From NCBI GenBank assembly GCA_002778195.1, contig PCDI01000002.1:3423234-3487233 (forward strand): DNA of 64,000 nucleotides, read 5' to 3'. Below, in pieces: positions 22,707 through 33,417 of the stretch. Positions within the stretch are counted from its first letter, which is position 1. The number at the start of each line of letters is the position of its first letter. Below the pieces are notes generated by a model, which was not told the origin of the DNA, searched no databases, and was given only the letters and a program-made list of their open reading frames with translations. Made by a program: the position numbers and the translations under genes. This DNA is from Raffaelea ambrosiae. Its lineage: Eukaryota > Ascomycota > Sordariomycetes > Ophiostomatales > Ophiostomataceae.

Positions 22707-23213
22707 TGAGCGAGGCATGGAAGGGGGCGCTTTAATCAGGAAGCAATAGCATCGTTTTCATGAGGGAAGGGCGTTTCTGGGATATTGGGTCACCTATCTA
22801 GTATGATCTATGGACAGGCAATTCTATACGGATGGCATTCAAACACTGCATTCTTCTTTGCGTACGACTGGCTCATAGAAGCGGCGCGGGCAGCGTGGCC
22901 TGCACCTTAACGGCGGCAGCACATGTCCTTATCGATAAGACGCTCCCGCGAAAGCTGCCACATCTTTGGTTCGCCATCGCGCCTGACCCCCAACACCCTC
23001 ACTACTTTCTTTCTTTCAACAGCAGCACAGCCATGCTCGGCCACTCCTTTCCGTCCCTCTCAAGCGCGATGGACTCGGCGCTTTTGTGACATTCGCTTAC
23101 TTGCCCTCTCTTCGAGTCTCGACAGGGCCGACAAGGTCTCTCCTGCTACTTTCGTTTCTCTGTTCTCTCTGACTTTGTGTTTTTCCCTTTCTGCATCTTC
23201 GTATTCCTATGCG
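22707..23213. other. intergenic, SF3B5 3' region and GPI2 leader
   Basis: The frame upstream of the chosen GPI2 start is open back to an ATG at 22923. It translates to Ser/Phe/Leu-rich sequence typical of a CT-rich fungal leader, so I treat it as untranslated. A TTATCGATAA palindrome lies near 22929. No separate gene is seen. Confidence 0.5.
22929..22938. promoter_or_regulatory. TTATCGATAA palindrome upstream of GPI2
   Basis: A perfect 10-base palindrome containing TATCGATA and two GATA cores lies about 280 bases before the GPI2 ATG. The motif resembles promoter palindromes seen in other eukaryotes. A function here is inference. Confidence 0.3.
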
Positions 23214-25604
23214 ATGCCGACCGCCTCGATCCCCCCGGTGCGGCCAGGAGGTCGGCCCCATTTGCAATCGCAGTCGAAACCGCGTCCCGTGGTCGCTGTG
23301 GTGCAAGCGCAACCCGTGTCCCAGCCACGGGCGACTGCTTCCCGTATGGAGACTAGCAAACCAGAAGAAGTCCACGGGCCGATTGCCCAACAAGGGACGG
23401 TGCAACCACTACGGGTATCATCCTCTGCCACGCCTCACAGCAACACTAGCGACGACCAAACTGCCTCGACATCTACCGACAACTCTCTTCTCCCCCCTTT
23501 GACACGGGCATCTACCGCCCCAACATCCCTGCAACCAGCCCCGACCATCGTCCCAAGGAGCACAGCGAAAGCAACAGCCAATCCCGGCAGCAGACCAGTG
23601 ACGATAACGGCGACCACGACTGCGACACCGGCAGGCATTGCCAACGGCAGTACTTCTGCTGCCGTTTTCTCTACTAGCAAGACCCGGCGCACCGACCCGT
23701 ACCACCTCGCACCCGAAGACGCTTTCTATATGCATGTGCCAGCGGGGTCGACATCGACGCGAGACCGTAACAGCGCTGGCCATTACCACCAACAGCAGAA
23801 CCACCCAAACGGTGGCTCGGGCAGCGAGCTCCGAAGTGCTGACCATCGGGCGACGCGGCAATCGCTGCGCGGTGTTCCCGGCGGAGGCCGCAATGGCAGC
23901 ACGACACACCTCGGCAGTGGGCGCATACCAAGCGGCGGCGTGGGTAGTGACAGCCGCAGCCGAAGCCGGCGACGGCGTAAGCGGACGTGGAAGAAGCTTC
24001 TGTGGGTGAAGCAGTCGTGTGAGTAGAGCATCGTTCTGTTCTGTGGTCGTCCTATTGTAGTTCTTACCGCCCTGGCTAACCTTCTAGACCCTGACAACTA
24101 CACCGACCAGGCGACGTTCTTGGAGAATCTCCAGCGCAACCCTCGATTGCAGCCATACGACTTTTGGCCGCTCGTTGCCGATTCCACGGTTATAGTGCAA
24201 CACGTGTGCTCGGTGATCATCTTTGTCGTCTGTTTTGTCGTCATCTTCCAGGAACGTGTGAGCCCCGTTTCTGTCGCTGGCTGGGGCAGCATTGCCACCT
24301 GTCTGGGGTGGCTGCTCTGGGAGTGGTGGGCAGACCACGAACAGGATGGTGTGCCAGGCGGCCCCGGGGCCGGCGATGACACGCGGCACCTCGAGCACCT
24401 CCAGCACCACCAGCACCACCAGCATCGCTTCCGTGAGCCCGGCAATGGCGGCAGCACCACTGAGCCGTCGCTGCCGCCCGGCTCCTCACAAGTTCATCCA
24501 ACACCGTCCACGCAGCCGCCATTGCCCAGTATACAGACAACGAACACATCAGCAGCATCGACGGCGACAGCGACGACAACGGGCAGGTCTGCGAAGCGGT
24601 CGTCGGCACATTTTTCTGCCACGCCCAGCACCGACGCACTCTCATGCCTGGCGCCGTCGGCCGCCAGCTCAACTACCAGCCTACTCGTGATGCCCCATTC
24701 CCGCGGTCACGGCAATGGCAATGGCAGCGGAAATGGCAGCGGCAGTGGACACAACGGGACCAACACTGGCCTGAGTGCTGGCGGGAGCAACGTGTGGAGC
24801 CAGAACTCCCATGCTGCGTCTGCCGTCTCTCTGGTCTCGTCAGCGTCGCAAATCAGTGGTGCCGGCAATGGCGCAAGCCAAGCTGCATCGCAGGCACGCA
24901 CGTCGGACGGCCACCCTCCAGATACGCATGCCACACCACGGTACTCGCCATCGCACCGGCGGTCCATACCACTCATGGTCGAGGGCCGGACGCACCATCG
25001 CCTGGCGACGATCAAGTCGGCTGTGCTCATCTACTTTACACTGCTCGGGCTCTCACCCATTCTTAAGTCCCTCACGCGATCCACCTCGTCGGACAGCATC
25101 TGGTCCATGTCCTTCTGGCTTCTGGCCATTAATATCTTCTTCTTTGACTACTCGGGCGTGTGGGTCAGTGCTCATAAGTTTCCGGTGGCATCGTTGTCCA
25201 CCAATGCCGCTTTGATGGCCTCGACCGTGCTGGCCAGCCGTCTGCCATCCACGGGGCAGGTGTTCAGCCTGACGCTGTTCAGTATTGAGGTGTTCGGCCT
25301 GTTCCCCGTCTTCCGCCGCTATGCACGTCACCGCAGCTGGCGGTACCATGTGGCGCTGACGGTCTTGCTGGTATTGGGTGCCGGCGCCGGGGTGGGCATC
25401 ATCGTGGCCGGGGGTGGCGATGGGGGCTGGCCGTGGCGCAGCGCCGTGGCGGGCATGGTTGTCGGGTGTCTCCTGGCAGCACTGGCCATGGGCGGCTGCA
25501 GCTGGTGGCTGATTGGGCTGCAGAAGTACAAGAACGAGATCTACGGGCCATGGGATCCAGCACGGCCAATCATTATCAGCCGGCGACACTGGGACGATGT
25601 CTGA
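23214..25604 (+). CDS. gpi2: GPI2/PIG-C, GPI-GlcNAc transferase subunit
   Basis: Two exons (23214-24018, 24088-25604) give 773 residues. The intron has donor GTGAGT, branch GGCTAAC and acceptor TCTAG. The join recreates the family motif KLLWVKQSYPDNYTDQATFL at about residue 261. Around it are DFWPLVADS, then membrane helices (VCSVIIFVVCFVVIF and IATCLGWLLWEW). After a low-complexity insert come SPILKSLTRSTSSDSIW, NIFFFDYSGVW, FSIEVFGLFPVF and the C-terminal YKNEIYGPWDPARP. These are hallmarks of PIG-C. It is an ER-membrane subunit of the complex that adds GlcNAc to phosphatidylinositol, the first GPI step. Yeast and human proteins are about 280-300 residues. The excess is a Ser/Thr/Pro-rich N-terminus of about 260 residues and a loop insert of about 215 residues with His/Gln, Ser/Thr and Gly/Asn repeats. 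The start has G at -3; an in-frame ATG at 22923 is less likely. Confidence 0.92.
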
Positions 25605-26509
25605 TTATTTTGCATAGCAAAGGGGCAGAGCCAATGCATTGGAATGGCGTTTGTTGTGACTATAATTTTTAGATGTTTCAAGGTCTTGTTGCATGCGTTA
25701 TTCGTACGTACGGGTACAGTAATAATAGTAGTGGCGCGAAAGCGTCTTAATGGATTCCGAACAGGATACTATGTACTATGTAGCTATGAAAAGGTCGAGT
25801 CGAATCAGATGGCCATGGTTGTCATAGGAAAGAGCGACTGGCATTGGCTAGACCCCGCCAAAATGGGAAGCCACCAAACTAGTACCAGCGAAGGCAGACA
25901 GACAGACTGTGGCTTGATTGTTGCCGGAGCAACTCCTGTTTGGTGGGGTCTCAAGCCAACGGGTCAACACCCACCAGCAATTTGTGCCGCCCCAGCGACG
26001 CGGAAGGAGCACAAGCAAATGGGTGCTGGAAAAAAACAACCAGGAAACCAATTTCTGCAAGAAGGGCCACCAACGAGGCGAACCAGCTGAACGGCACCAC
26101 GGCACGGCGACCACGCTGCATCCTGATAGGCCAGAGCGCTTCTGTGTTCCTCCTGCTTTGGTAAAGGCCTGTTTTGGGCGTCTCCTCTGCCACAACGACG
26201 ACATTGCGGGTAGGTAACAAGAAGATACCTGGGTACATCTCTTGCCACCAACGCCGTCATCTTGGCTCGTTTCCCCTGCCTTATCTGTCCTGCTCCCTCT
26301 CCTCTCTTCTCCGCCCTTCCTTTCCTCTGCATCTGCCCATCACCTCCCGTCGACAGGTCTCTCTCATTCTAACGCTTTCCCTGGCTGCAGAAAAGAAAAC
26401 AGACAGACGCAACAACTGTCTGCCATTGCCTGCCATCTCCATCAAACCAGGGCCTTTTTTCTATCTTCTTCACCTCGTCCTCTCTTGTCTTCTCAGAACA
26501 TCCACAGCC
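25605..26509. other. intergenic, GPI2 3' region and DBF2 promoter/leader
   Basis: Two overlapping TACTATGTA near-palindromes lie at 25767-25782, the only ones between 16.4 and 40.7 kb. Nearer DBF2 the sequence turns CT-rich, as in many fungal leaders. A probable leader intron is listed separately. No other gene is seen. Confidence 0.55.
26210..26390 (+). other. probable intron in the DBF2 5' leader
   Basis: Donor GTAGGT at 26210, a CTAAC branch site at 26369-26373 and acceptor CTGCAG ending at 26390 have normal fungal spacing. The exon would resume 119 bases before the ATG. A second possible acceptor, TTCTCAG, ends near 26495. No cDNA evidence is available. Confidence 0.4.
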
Positions 26510-28771
26510 ATGGCTGGTTTCGTGGCCAGCCTGTTCGACCGGTCCGGCAACTCGTCGCGGCCGGCGACCCCGACCAAAAACAACTTCCTCACACCCACCA
26601 CCACTCCCCAGGGCAGTCCCAGCAAGAAGACGCTGCCGCCCGGCGCCCACGAGCTGCCGACTGCCCACGATGCCACCGCCGGCTACGGCAACAGCAGCGA
26701 GAACAAGGCCAGCAACATTGTGGTGCCCGTTCCGAGCCTCTTCGACAATGCCATCCGCCTGGGGCGGCCACAGACTGCCGGCTCGGCCACCAGCACCACC
26801 GGCTCCCCGGCCACCACGCCGCTGGCCCCGAGCAAGGCCAGCAACGTGCAGCTGCCCACGTCAGGCTCGGGCAACTCCCTCGATGACCCCTTTGCTGTGG
26901 ACGACAGCATTGTCCACAAGTCAGCTCTCGCGAACAGTGCCCAGCAGCAGCGTGTGAACAACAGCAGCAACCACCCCAACGCCCACAACGCGGACAGCGC
27001 TTCTCTGGCCGCAGCCGCTTCGGCCGGCGCCGCGTCGGCCAGCGCAGACAGCGCCGCGGGCAAGGGCAAGGAAAACACAGCGCCGACAGCCCTGCCAAGC
27101 ATCCCGCGGCTGCCGGCGACCGCTGCGGCTGGCGAGGCAGGCATCCAGCACAACCATGCAGCGCTGTCGCGGCACGAGCTGTACCACCAGGGCAAGGACC
27201 GGCCGCAGACGAGCCACCACGTCAAGAAGTTCAACACATCGCGCGGCCTGACGCCGGAGGAGCTGGAGATCCTGAAGCGGCCCAATGTGCGGCGGCTGGT
27301 CAACGTGACGCAGCTGTACTTTCTGGACTACTACTTTGATCTGCTGACGTACGTGGGCAGCCGGCAGAACCGGCTCAACGCGTTCCAGGCGGAGTTTCCG
27401 GCACCGCCGGCGACAGACGAGGCGGCCTACAACGAGATGTGGCGCAAGTACACGGGGCGCGAGCGGGCGAACCTCCGCAAGCGGCGGGTCCGGCTGCGGC
27501 ACGGCGATTTCCAGATCCTGACGCAGGTGGGCCAGGGCGGATACGGGCAGGTGTTCCTGGCGCAGAAGAAGGACACGCGCGAGGTGTGCGCCCTCAAGGT
27601 GATGAGCAAGAAGCTGCTGTTCAAGCTGGACGAGGTGCGGCACGTGCTGACGGAGCGCGACATCCTGACGACGGCTAAGAGCGAGTGGCTGGTGCGGCTG
27701 CTGTACTCGTTCCAGGACGACAAGAGCATCTACCTGGCCATGGAGTACGTGCCGGGCGGCGACTTCCGGACGCTGCTTAACAACACCGGTGTCCTGTCGA
27801 ACCGCCACGCGCGCTTCTACATTGCCGAGATGTTCTGTGCCGTGGACGCGCTGCACCAGCTGGGCTACATCCACCGCGACCTGAAGCCGGAGAACTTTCT
27901 GGTGGACTCGACGGGCCACGTGAAGCTGACCGACTTTGGCCTGGCGGCGGGCTTTCTGGCGCCGGCCAAGATCGAGTCGATGCGGGTGCGGCTGGAGCAG
28001 GCGTCCGAGACCAAGGTGCCGTTTGGCAAGCCGATGGAACAGCGCACGGTGGCCGAGCGGCGCGAGGGCTACCGCACGATGCGCGATAAGGACACGGCCT
28101 ACGCCAAAAGCATCGTGGGCTCGCCGGACTACATGGCGCCGGAGGTGCTGCGGGGCGAGGAGTACGACTATACGGTGGACTACTGGAGTCTGGGGTGCAT
28201 GCTGTTCGAGGCGCTGACGGGCTTCCCGCCGTTTGCGGGCGCGACGCCGGACGAGACGTGGCGCAACCTGAAGCACTGGCGCGAGGTGCTCAAGCGGCCG
28301 GTGTGGGAGGATCCCAACTACTTTTTGAGCAACCGCACGTGGAACTTTATCACGACGTGCATCAACTCGCGCGCCAAGCGGTTTGTCCGCATCGACGACA
28401 TTTACGGGCACCAGTACTTTGCCGAGGTGGAGTGGGCGACGCTGCGGACCAGCAAGGCGCCGTTTGTGCCGGAGCTCGACTCCGAGACCGACGCGGGCTA
28501 CTTTGACGACTTTAGCAACGAGGCCGACATGGCCAAGTACAAGGAGGTGCACGAGAAGCAGACGGCGCTCGAAGCCATGGCCGACCGCGAGGATTCCATG
28601 GGCAAGAGCCTGTTTGTGGGTTTCACATTCCGGCACCGCAAGGCGCAGACCGACGACGGCGGTGCTCCGGGTGGTGGTGGTGGTGGTAGCGGCAGCAGCA
28701 GCACCCCACGCAAGCCGTTGACGGCGGATACGTTTGGTGGTGCACCGGACACTTTTGGCACCATGCTGTAG
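26510..28771 (+). CDS. dbf2: Dbf2/Sid2-type NDR-family protein kinase
   Basis: An intronless coding frame of 753 residues. The start is in an excellent context (ACAGCCATGGCT), though the frame is open further upstream. Residues 1-240 are Ser/Thr/Ala-rich and disordered. Residues about 255-325 resemble the Mob1-binding N-terminal regulatory region of NDR kinases (RPNVRRLVNVTQLYFLDYYF). The kinase domain starts at about 334 (GQGGYGQVF). It has Lys363 in CALKVMSKK, His455-Arg-Asp457 in HRDLKPEN and Asp475 in DFGL. The long NDR insert before the activation site is present, with Ser534 in SIVGSPDYMAPE. A hydrophobic motif FVGFTF carries Thr706. The family acts with Mob1 in the mitotic exit/septation network at spindle pole bodies and the division site. 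Ser534 and Thr706 are the expected phosphosites by family knowledge. After the stop the frame stays open for 267 more codons (separate entry). Confidence 0.95.
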   Translation: MAGFVASLFDRSGNSSRPATPTKNNFLTPTTTPQGSPSKKTLPPGAHELPTAHDATAGYGNSSENKASNIVVPVPSLFDNAIRLGRPQTAGSATSTTGSPATTPLAPSKASNVQLPTSGSGNSLDDPFAVDDSIVHKSALANSAQQQRVNNSSNHPNAHNADSASLAAAASAGAASASADSAAGKGKENTAPTALPSIPRLPATAAAGEAGIQHNHAALSRHELYHQGKDRPQTSHHVKKFNTSRGLTPEELEILKRPNVRRLVNVTQLYFLDYYFDLLTYVGSRQNRLNAFQAEFPAPPATDEAAYNEMWRKYTGRERANLRKRRVRLRHGDFQILTQVGQGGYGQVFLAQKKDTREVCALKVMSKKLLFKLDEVRHVLTERDILTTAKSEWLVRLLYSFQDDKSIYLAMEYVPGGDFRTLLNNTGVLSNRHARFYIAEMFCAVDALHQLGYIHRDLKPENFLVDSTGHVKLTDFGLAAGFLAPAKIESMRVRLEQASETKVPFGKPMEQRTVAERREGYRTMRDKDTAYAKSIVGSPDYMAPEVLRGEEYDYTVDYWSLGCMLFEALTGFPPFAGATPDETWRNLKHWREVLKRPVWEDPNYFLSNRTWNFITTCINSRAKRFVRIDDIYGHQYFAEVEWATLRTSKAPFVPELDSETDAGYFDDFSNEADMAKYKEVHEKQTALEAMADREDSMGKSLFVGFTFRHRKAQTDDGGAPGGGGGGSGSSSTPRKPLTADTFGGAPDTFGTML

Positions 28772-28781
28772 GAGCAGCATG
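28762..28781 (+). other. 7-bp hairpin with the DBF2 stop codon in its loop
   Basis: CATGCTG (28762-28768) and CAGCATG (28775-28781) are exact inverted repeats around the loop TAGGAG, whose first three bases are the stop codon. A role in termination is untested. Confidence 0.5.
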
Positions 28782-29575
28782 AAGTAGGAGGCGTAGGCGG
28801 AGGCAGAGGCAGAGGTGGAGGTGGTGGCGGCAGCGAAGACGGAGCCAGAGGCAGAAGCAGGAGGGAAGAAGGGCCGAGAAGCAGCGGCGGCGGTGGCAGT
28901 GGAGTTGGCATGACAAGAAGCAGCGGCAGCGGTGGCAGTGGAGTTGGCATGACAAGAAGCAGCGGTGGTGGCAGCGGAGCTGGGATGACAAGAAGCAGCG
29001 GTGGTGGCAGTGAAGCGGGCCTGGGGATGGGAAGTCACAGCGAAGGCTTCTTGGAAGGCGAGGAGTCGACGCGGCTGCGACGACACCGCGGCCAGCGGTG
29101 GCAAGATCGGCAGACCATACAGCAGGCGCGTCGGTGGCCGCCGCCAATCAATGGATGGCCTGGGCAGCAAGGATTGTTGGGTCCAGGGCAGCATCCGCCA
29201 CCGGCTCAACCGGCGCAATTGGTTCAACTAGCTCAGCCGACTCTGGCGGCTGGACCGGCAGGATTGGCTGCACGGCCGACGTTTGTGCGCGGCTACCAGC
29301 CACTGGTATACCCGCATATGTTCCAACAGCAGCAGCAGCAGCAGCAGTTGCATCAGCAGCAGCAACAGCAACAGCTGCAGCGCCAACAACACCAGCCTCT
29401 GCATCAGACGCCAATCGGAACATTCCACAGTCCGCAGCACCACCACCACCACCACCACCACCACCCGCAGTGGACAGGAGCGATGTACCATCCGTGGGCG
29501 GTGTATAACGAGTGGATGATGACGAACGGACAGCGAGGACAGAGAGGGGAGCAGAGGAGAGGGCCGCGAGGCTGA
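28772..29575 (+). other. in-frame open extension after the DBF2 stop
   Basis: After the TAG at 28769-28771 the same frame is open for 267 codons to a TGA ending at 29575. It would encode Gly/Arg/Ser-rich repeats (GMTRSSGGGSGAG-like units), a mixed segment, two Gln-rich tracts, a run of nine His and an aromatic-rich end. The DNA contains a minisatellite and CAG and CAC repeats, and the other frames are also largely open. Low complexity alone could therefore explain it. Readthrough, alternative splicing, a recent stop mutation or plain 3' untranslated sequence are all possible. The last is the default. Confidence 0.35.
28876..29014 (+). repeat. minisatellite of 36-39-bp units after DBF2
   Basis: Units of AGAAGCAGCGGYRGYGGTGG...GTTGGCATGACA repeat three and a half times with lengths 39, 36 and 36, all multiples of three. 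They are followed by CAG-rich (about 29328-29395) and CAC-rich (29437-29465) tracts. Confidence 0.75.
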
Positions 29576-32500
29576 TCTCTAGGCCCCTTTGGTTTCTGAT
29601 TCTCTCTGTTTCTCTGATGTGAATGTATTGTGTACACGTCTTTTTTCTTTCTTTTTTTCCTCTTTTCTCTTCTTTTCCTTGTTCTTCTGTTCTTTTGTGT
29701 TTTGTTTTGATATGTCGAGTTTGGCATCACTTCCTCTGTGAGACACAGGTCCTGCAGTGTATCTTTCGGGGGGAGGTTGTTCTTTTCTTTTTGTGTGCAT
29801 TGATGTTTTTTCATTGTTTGTTTGCTTTTTGGCTTGGTCTGGGTGTGCGGAAGGACGGGACACGGGTTTTTTTTTTCCTTTTTTCTTGGTCTTCTTCTAA
29901 TATGGTATGGATGATGGAAAGGCAATATGGCACGCACACGCTCCCCAAGAGGAGAGAAAAGAGAAGAGACATTCGGTTCTCGGGCTCTCTTTTTGTCTAG
30001 CTCTGGGGTTTACGTTCTGTTCTGTTTTTGTTTTATTTTTCTCTCTTTTTTTCCCACTCTGTAAACTGAAGAATGTCGTCTATTCGTCGTCTATTAGTCG
30101 TTTATTACAACTACAGCAGTAAACACAACCCAGTACACAGTCAGCCTTGTGACGTGAACCATGACGAATCCCCCGTTGCTGAACTGATGTTGGCACGAAA
30201 AGAAAAGAAAAGCAGAACGTGCCTTTCGGATTGGGAAAGAGGCCTCTCTGTGGGTTCGGACCGTGGCCACGAGACCAGACGGAGTCGTCGTCATCTTGGC
30301 CGAAGGATGCATGCAACCTGTCAGACAAAGTGGATGCAGACTTGGATGCAGACTTGGATGCAGACCTGGAGGTCCATCTGCGAGCACCCTTGGGGGGAAG
30401 ACGCAAACGGGCGTCCTGAAACACTAGTTCTCTATTGTCCGATTTTGCATTTCGGACTTTTTAATTGTTGCTCTTGTTTCTCGTTCTCGCTCTTTCCCCA
30501 AATATGCATAACCTTGGATGTCCTCTTGCTGAAGGGCAAGAGACATGGGAAAAGGTGCCCGTTGATAGAGGGAGACCACAGTCCGCGAACTCTGGAGTGG
30601 CTTCACAAAGCAAGAACGAAAACAAAGGAGTTGCCATCTGCCGACATTTTCTGGGGAAGGACAGCATGTTTCTTGCTTGTATGGAACAAAGGGTCCTTCG
30701 TGTCCGCGTCAACCCCCCCGGCCAGCCGGCCCTCACGCGGCAGGCAGCTAAATAAAACTACAACGCAGCCCGAGAGAGCCAAGCCTCGTTTGGACCAGCC
30801 AAGAGCGGGTGGCCAGAAATGGCAGACGTATGGAAGACGTACGGGAAAAAAAAAAAAAAAGGCAGTCCAAGAACATGGCTGTGCGCGTTGGGCCCCACAA
30901 AGCAGTTGTCCGAGATCCGGAGGAGGAGGCAAAAGAAAAAGAAAGGCGGGAATGGCAAAAAAGCTGCAACGACACAGCAACTACAGAGTAGATTGTGCGT
31001 CTTGGCAGAAGAACACGCTCTTGGGCCTCGCGGAAGCAACAGAACGTCGCAGACGCTGACGACGACGGGTTGGTTTGTAAGAGTCTTGGCTTTGGTTTGT
31101 CTTGTTCTTGTCAACATTGGATCCATCACGACGAGTCTTGGAGACGCTCTTGAGTTTCCAATCCGGGCTGCTGTCACCAGTCTGGTGGACCTATTTCGTT
31201 TGTTTCTCTGCCCAGAAGAGCAAATCGTGCGTGGCTGATTCTGCCTTGTGCACTCGTGTCAACCGGACATTCCCCAACTCTCTTGTTCAGACTAGGCAAC
31301 GCGCCCACCAATCCAAGCACCAGCAAGCCACCCCAGTCAGCCCAACCCCTGCCAGCCATATGTCCAGCCCGCTTTTTTCTTTCCCTATGTATGCTTATTA
31401 TTCATTCCGGCATGTTGCTTGTTTCCCTGCATGCAACGCATTGGGCTGTGCACTGCGGAACCCGCCTTTTTCTGTTTTCTCTCTTTTCCGTATCGAAGCG
31501 CCTTTTACACTGCTAGAAGCGAACGGATGCCGCCCTGGATCTGTGACGTGACAACCACAACCCGCCTGGACGCTCCGGCCGCAAGGCCGCGCGGCAAAGA
31601 AGAGGAAAGGCGTTCTTTGTGTTGGCAAAGAGCTTTAAATATAAACCATACCACTAAAAAAAATCACGCTCAACCAAGTGCTGTATACAGTGGCAACTGA
31701 AGTATCTTGCCTCTCGTTCACACAGCCGTTGGGCACGGCATGCCATGCATTGTCCATGTATTCTCACGTACAATTGATCGTTGCTGGATCAGGCCAGCCA
31801 GAAGGATGACTAGACATCCAGAAATCAAAGACAAGGCTTAGCGTGGAGTACCTTGTTCATAGGGAGTTCTCTGTCGAGGAGAGCCAAGAAAGAACAAAAA
31901 GAGGAACGGCAGATGGATTGGGGAAGACCAGGGTTTAAAAGAGAGAAAAAGAAAAAGAAAAAGAAAAAAGAAATCTCGACCCAGCCCTTTTGCAGGGGCC
32001 CATCCAGCACCGTCTCACCTCGCTCTCGGAGACGCCACGATCTCGCTCGGTCCCGGCGCCTGGTCAGTAACGGCCGTTGGGGTCCGGTTGGGGCCGGTTT
32101 GGGGCCACCCATTTCTTTCTCTCCCCAATATTCGACCGCTCGTTCTCCGTCGAGGTCTGCGCAACACAGCACAGCTTTTTGGGCCCCCCAAAGCCCAAGC
32201 CTCCCACAACCTTCGGATGACGAGTTGCACGGAGGCGTGGCTGGATGTGTTTTTTTGGGGGGGGGGGGGAGAGGGAAACCCATTGGGTGTGTTTACGCGT
32301 CTTTTCCCGCTGGGTGGTGGTGGTCGTTCTCCTCGGTTTTGGCTGCCGCTTTGTTTCTTTTGGTATCTTGCCATTTCCTCTCTCTTTCAGTTCTGCCTGG
32401 CTCTCGGGCCACCCCACCTCTTTTCTTTTGCCCTCCCTGTGTCGGCCATATCCCGTGAGATCCGCCAGGAAGCTCAGCAAGTCCAGCCAGTCCAGAAAGT

Positions 32501-33417
32501 CCAGCAAGTCCACCTTGTTGGCGACGACGAACTAGTAGAATCCCGTGCCAAGCCGGAGCAGGTTCACCTTCTCCTTGGAACCCCCCCCCCCCGGCCCCCC
32601 TTTGGATATACCTGGACATTGTCGGTATAAGGTTGCCAATGCTTATGTCAGAGAAGGTGGACAACCGACGGGAAAGGGAAGGAAGAATACCATGGGTAGT
32701 GTGTTGCGCGTACTTCGTCCCTATGACGTTTCCCGCGCCGTTCGCCTCGAAGGATTCTTGGGGGGGTTGTGTGTGCACTGTACCCAGTGATCAGCCTGGC
32801 CGTTGCCCGCCGCCCTGCGTCGGACTCTCTCTCTCTGTTTGTGTGTGTGCATGTGTGCGTAAGTGCGTGCGTGCATGCGTGTGCGATCTCCTGTCCCTTG
32901 CCGCGCCACGAACAAATCCTGGACGGGTCCCAGTCGTGAGACCGGTCGCATTAGCTGGCTGGTCTTTCCTCGTCTTCCACACACACACACGCCGGCCCCG
33001 GAGAGCGCCTCGCAAGGCCAAGACACACACACACACACACACGGCGGAGCATAGGTGAGCAAGAGGCTGGTCTGTTTCTTCTCCAAAGAGGAGGATTCGA
33101 CCGTCTTTCTCTTTGGCCCGGACACACACAAAAGTATAAGAGACGCTGCTGAGCACACCACGCCGCGCTCTTCTTTTTTGTTCTTCTTTATCGCTTGTCT
33201 CTTTGCATGGTTCTTGTCTGCAGTCCCTTCTCCAGACCTCCAGCCAGTCTTTCTTTTCTTTGGATCGTACAAAGACAACAAGGTGCGACTTCGCCTCTGT
33301 GTTCTCCTGTGCCTGCGGCCATCACTAACACTGGACCAGACTCCACTTTCCACTTACACGCAGAGAGCCAGCCGCCTTAATTCAATCATAGTTTCATTCT
33401 ACCGTCTTCAAGCCATC
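29576..33417. other. gene-free stretch between DBF2 and the secreted protein
   Basis: The first few hundred bases are T-rich (29640-30060), as in fungal 3' ends. A 12-bp repeat of GGATGCAGACTT type lies near 30332-30370. Further on are a run of 13 G (32257-32269), a run of 12 C (about 32581-32592) and CA/GT tracts near 32845-33042. Frames of up to 328 codons exist but look random, with no domain signature. The last 300 bases are the promoter and leader of the next gene. Confidence 0.6.
33135..33140 (+). promoter_or_regulatory. TATA-like element before the secreted-protein gene
   Basis: AAAGTATAAGAG precedes a CT-rich stretch (33166-33205), the usual arrangement at fungal start sites. The ATG is about 280 bases further. 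A CTAAC at 33327 and an acceptor-like ACGCAG at 33361 hint at a leader intron. Confidence 0.35.

Noticed and set aside
22923..23213. N-terminal extension of GPI2 from an upstream in-frame ATG
   Set aside because: The 97 extra codons read as a CT-rich leader (Ser/Phe/Leu). The ATG at 23214 has a good context and leads directly into the Pro/Ser-rich N-terminus.
26921..29227. 768-codon open frame antisense to DBF2
   Set aside because: It is the mirror of a high-GC, codon-biased kinase gene. Its translation is Arg/Leu/His-rich with no domain, so it is a shadow.
30073..31059. 328-codon plus-strand frame between DBF2 and the secreted protein
   Set aside because: It contains WMQT repeats from a 12-bp repeat and Lys runs from A tracts, and nothing resembles a folded domain.
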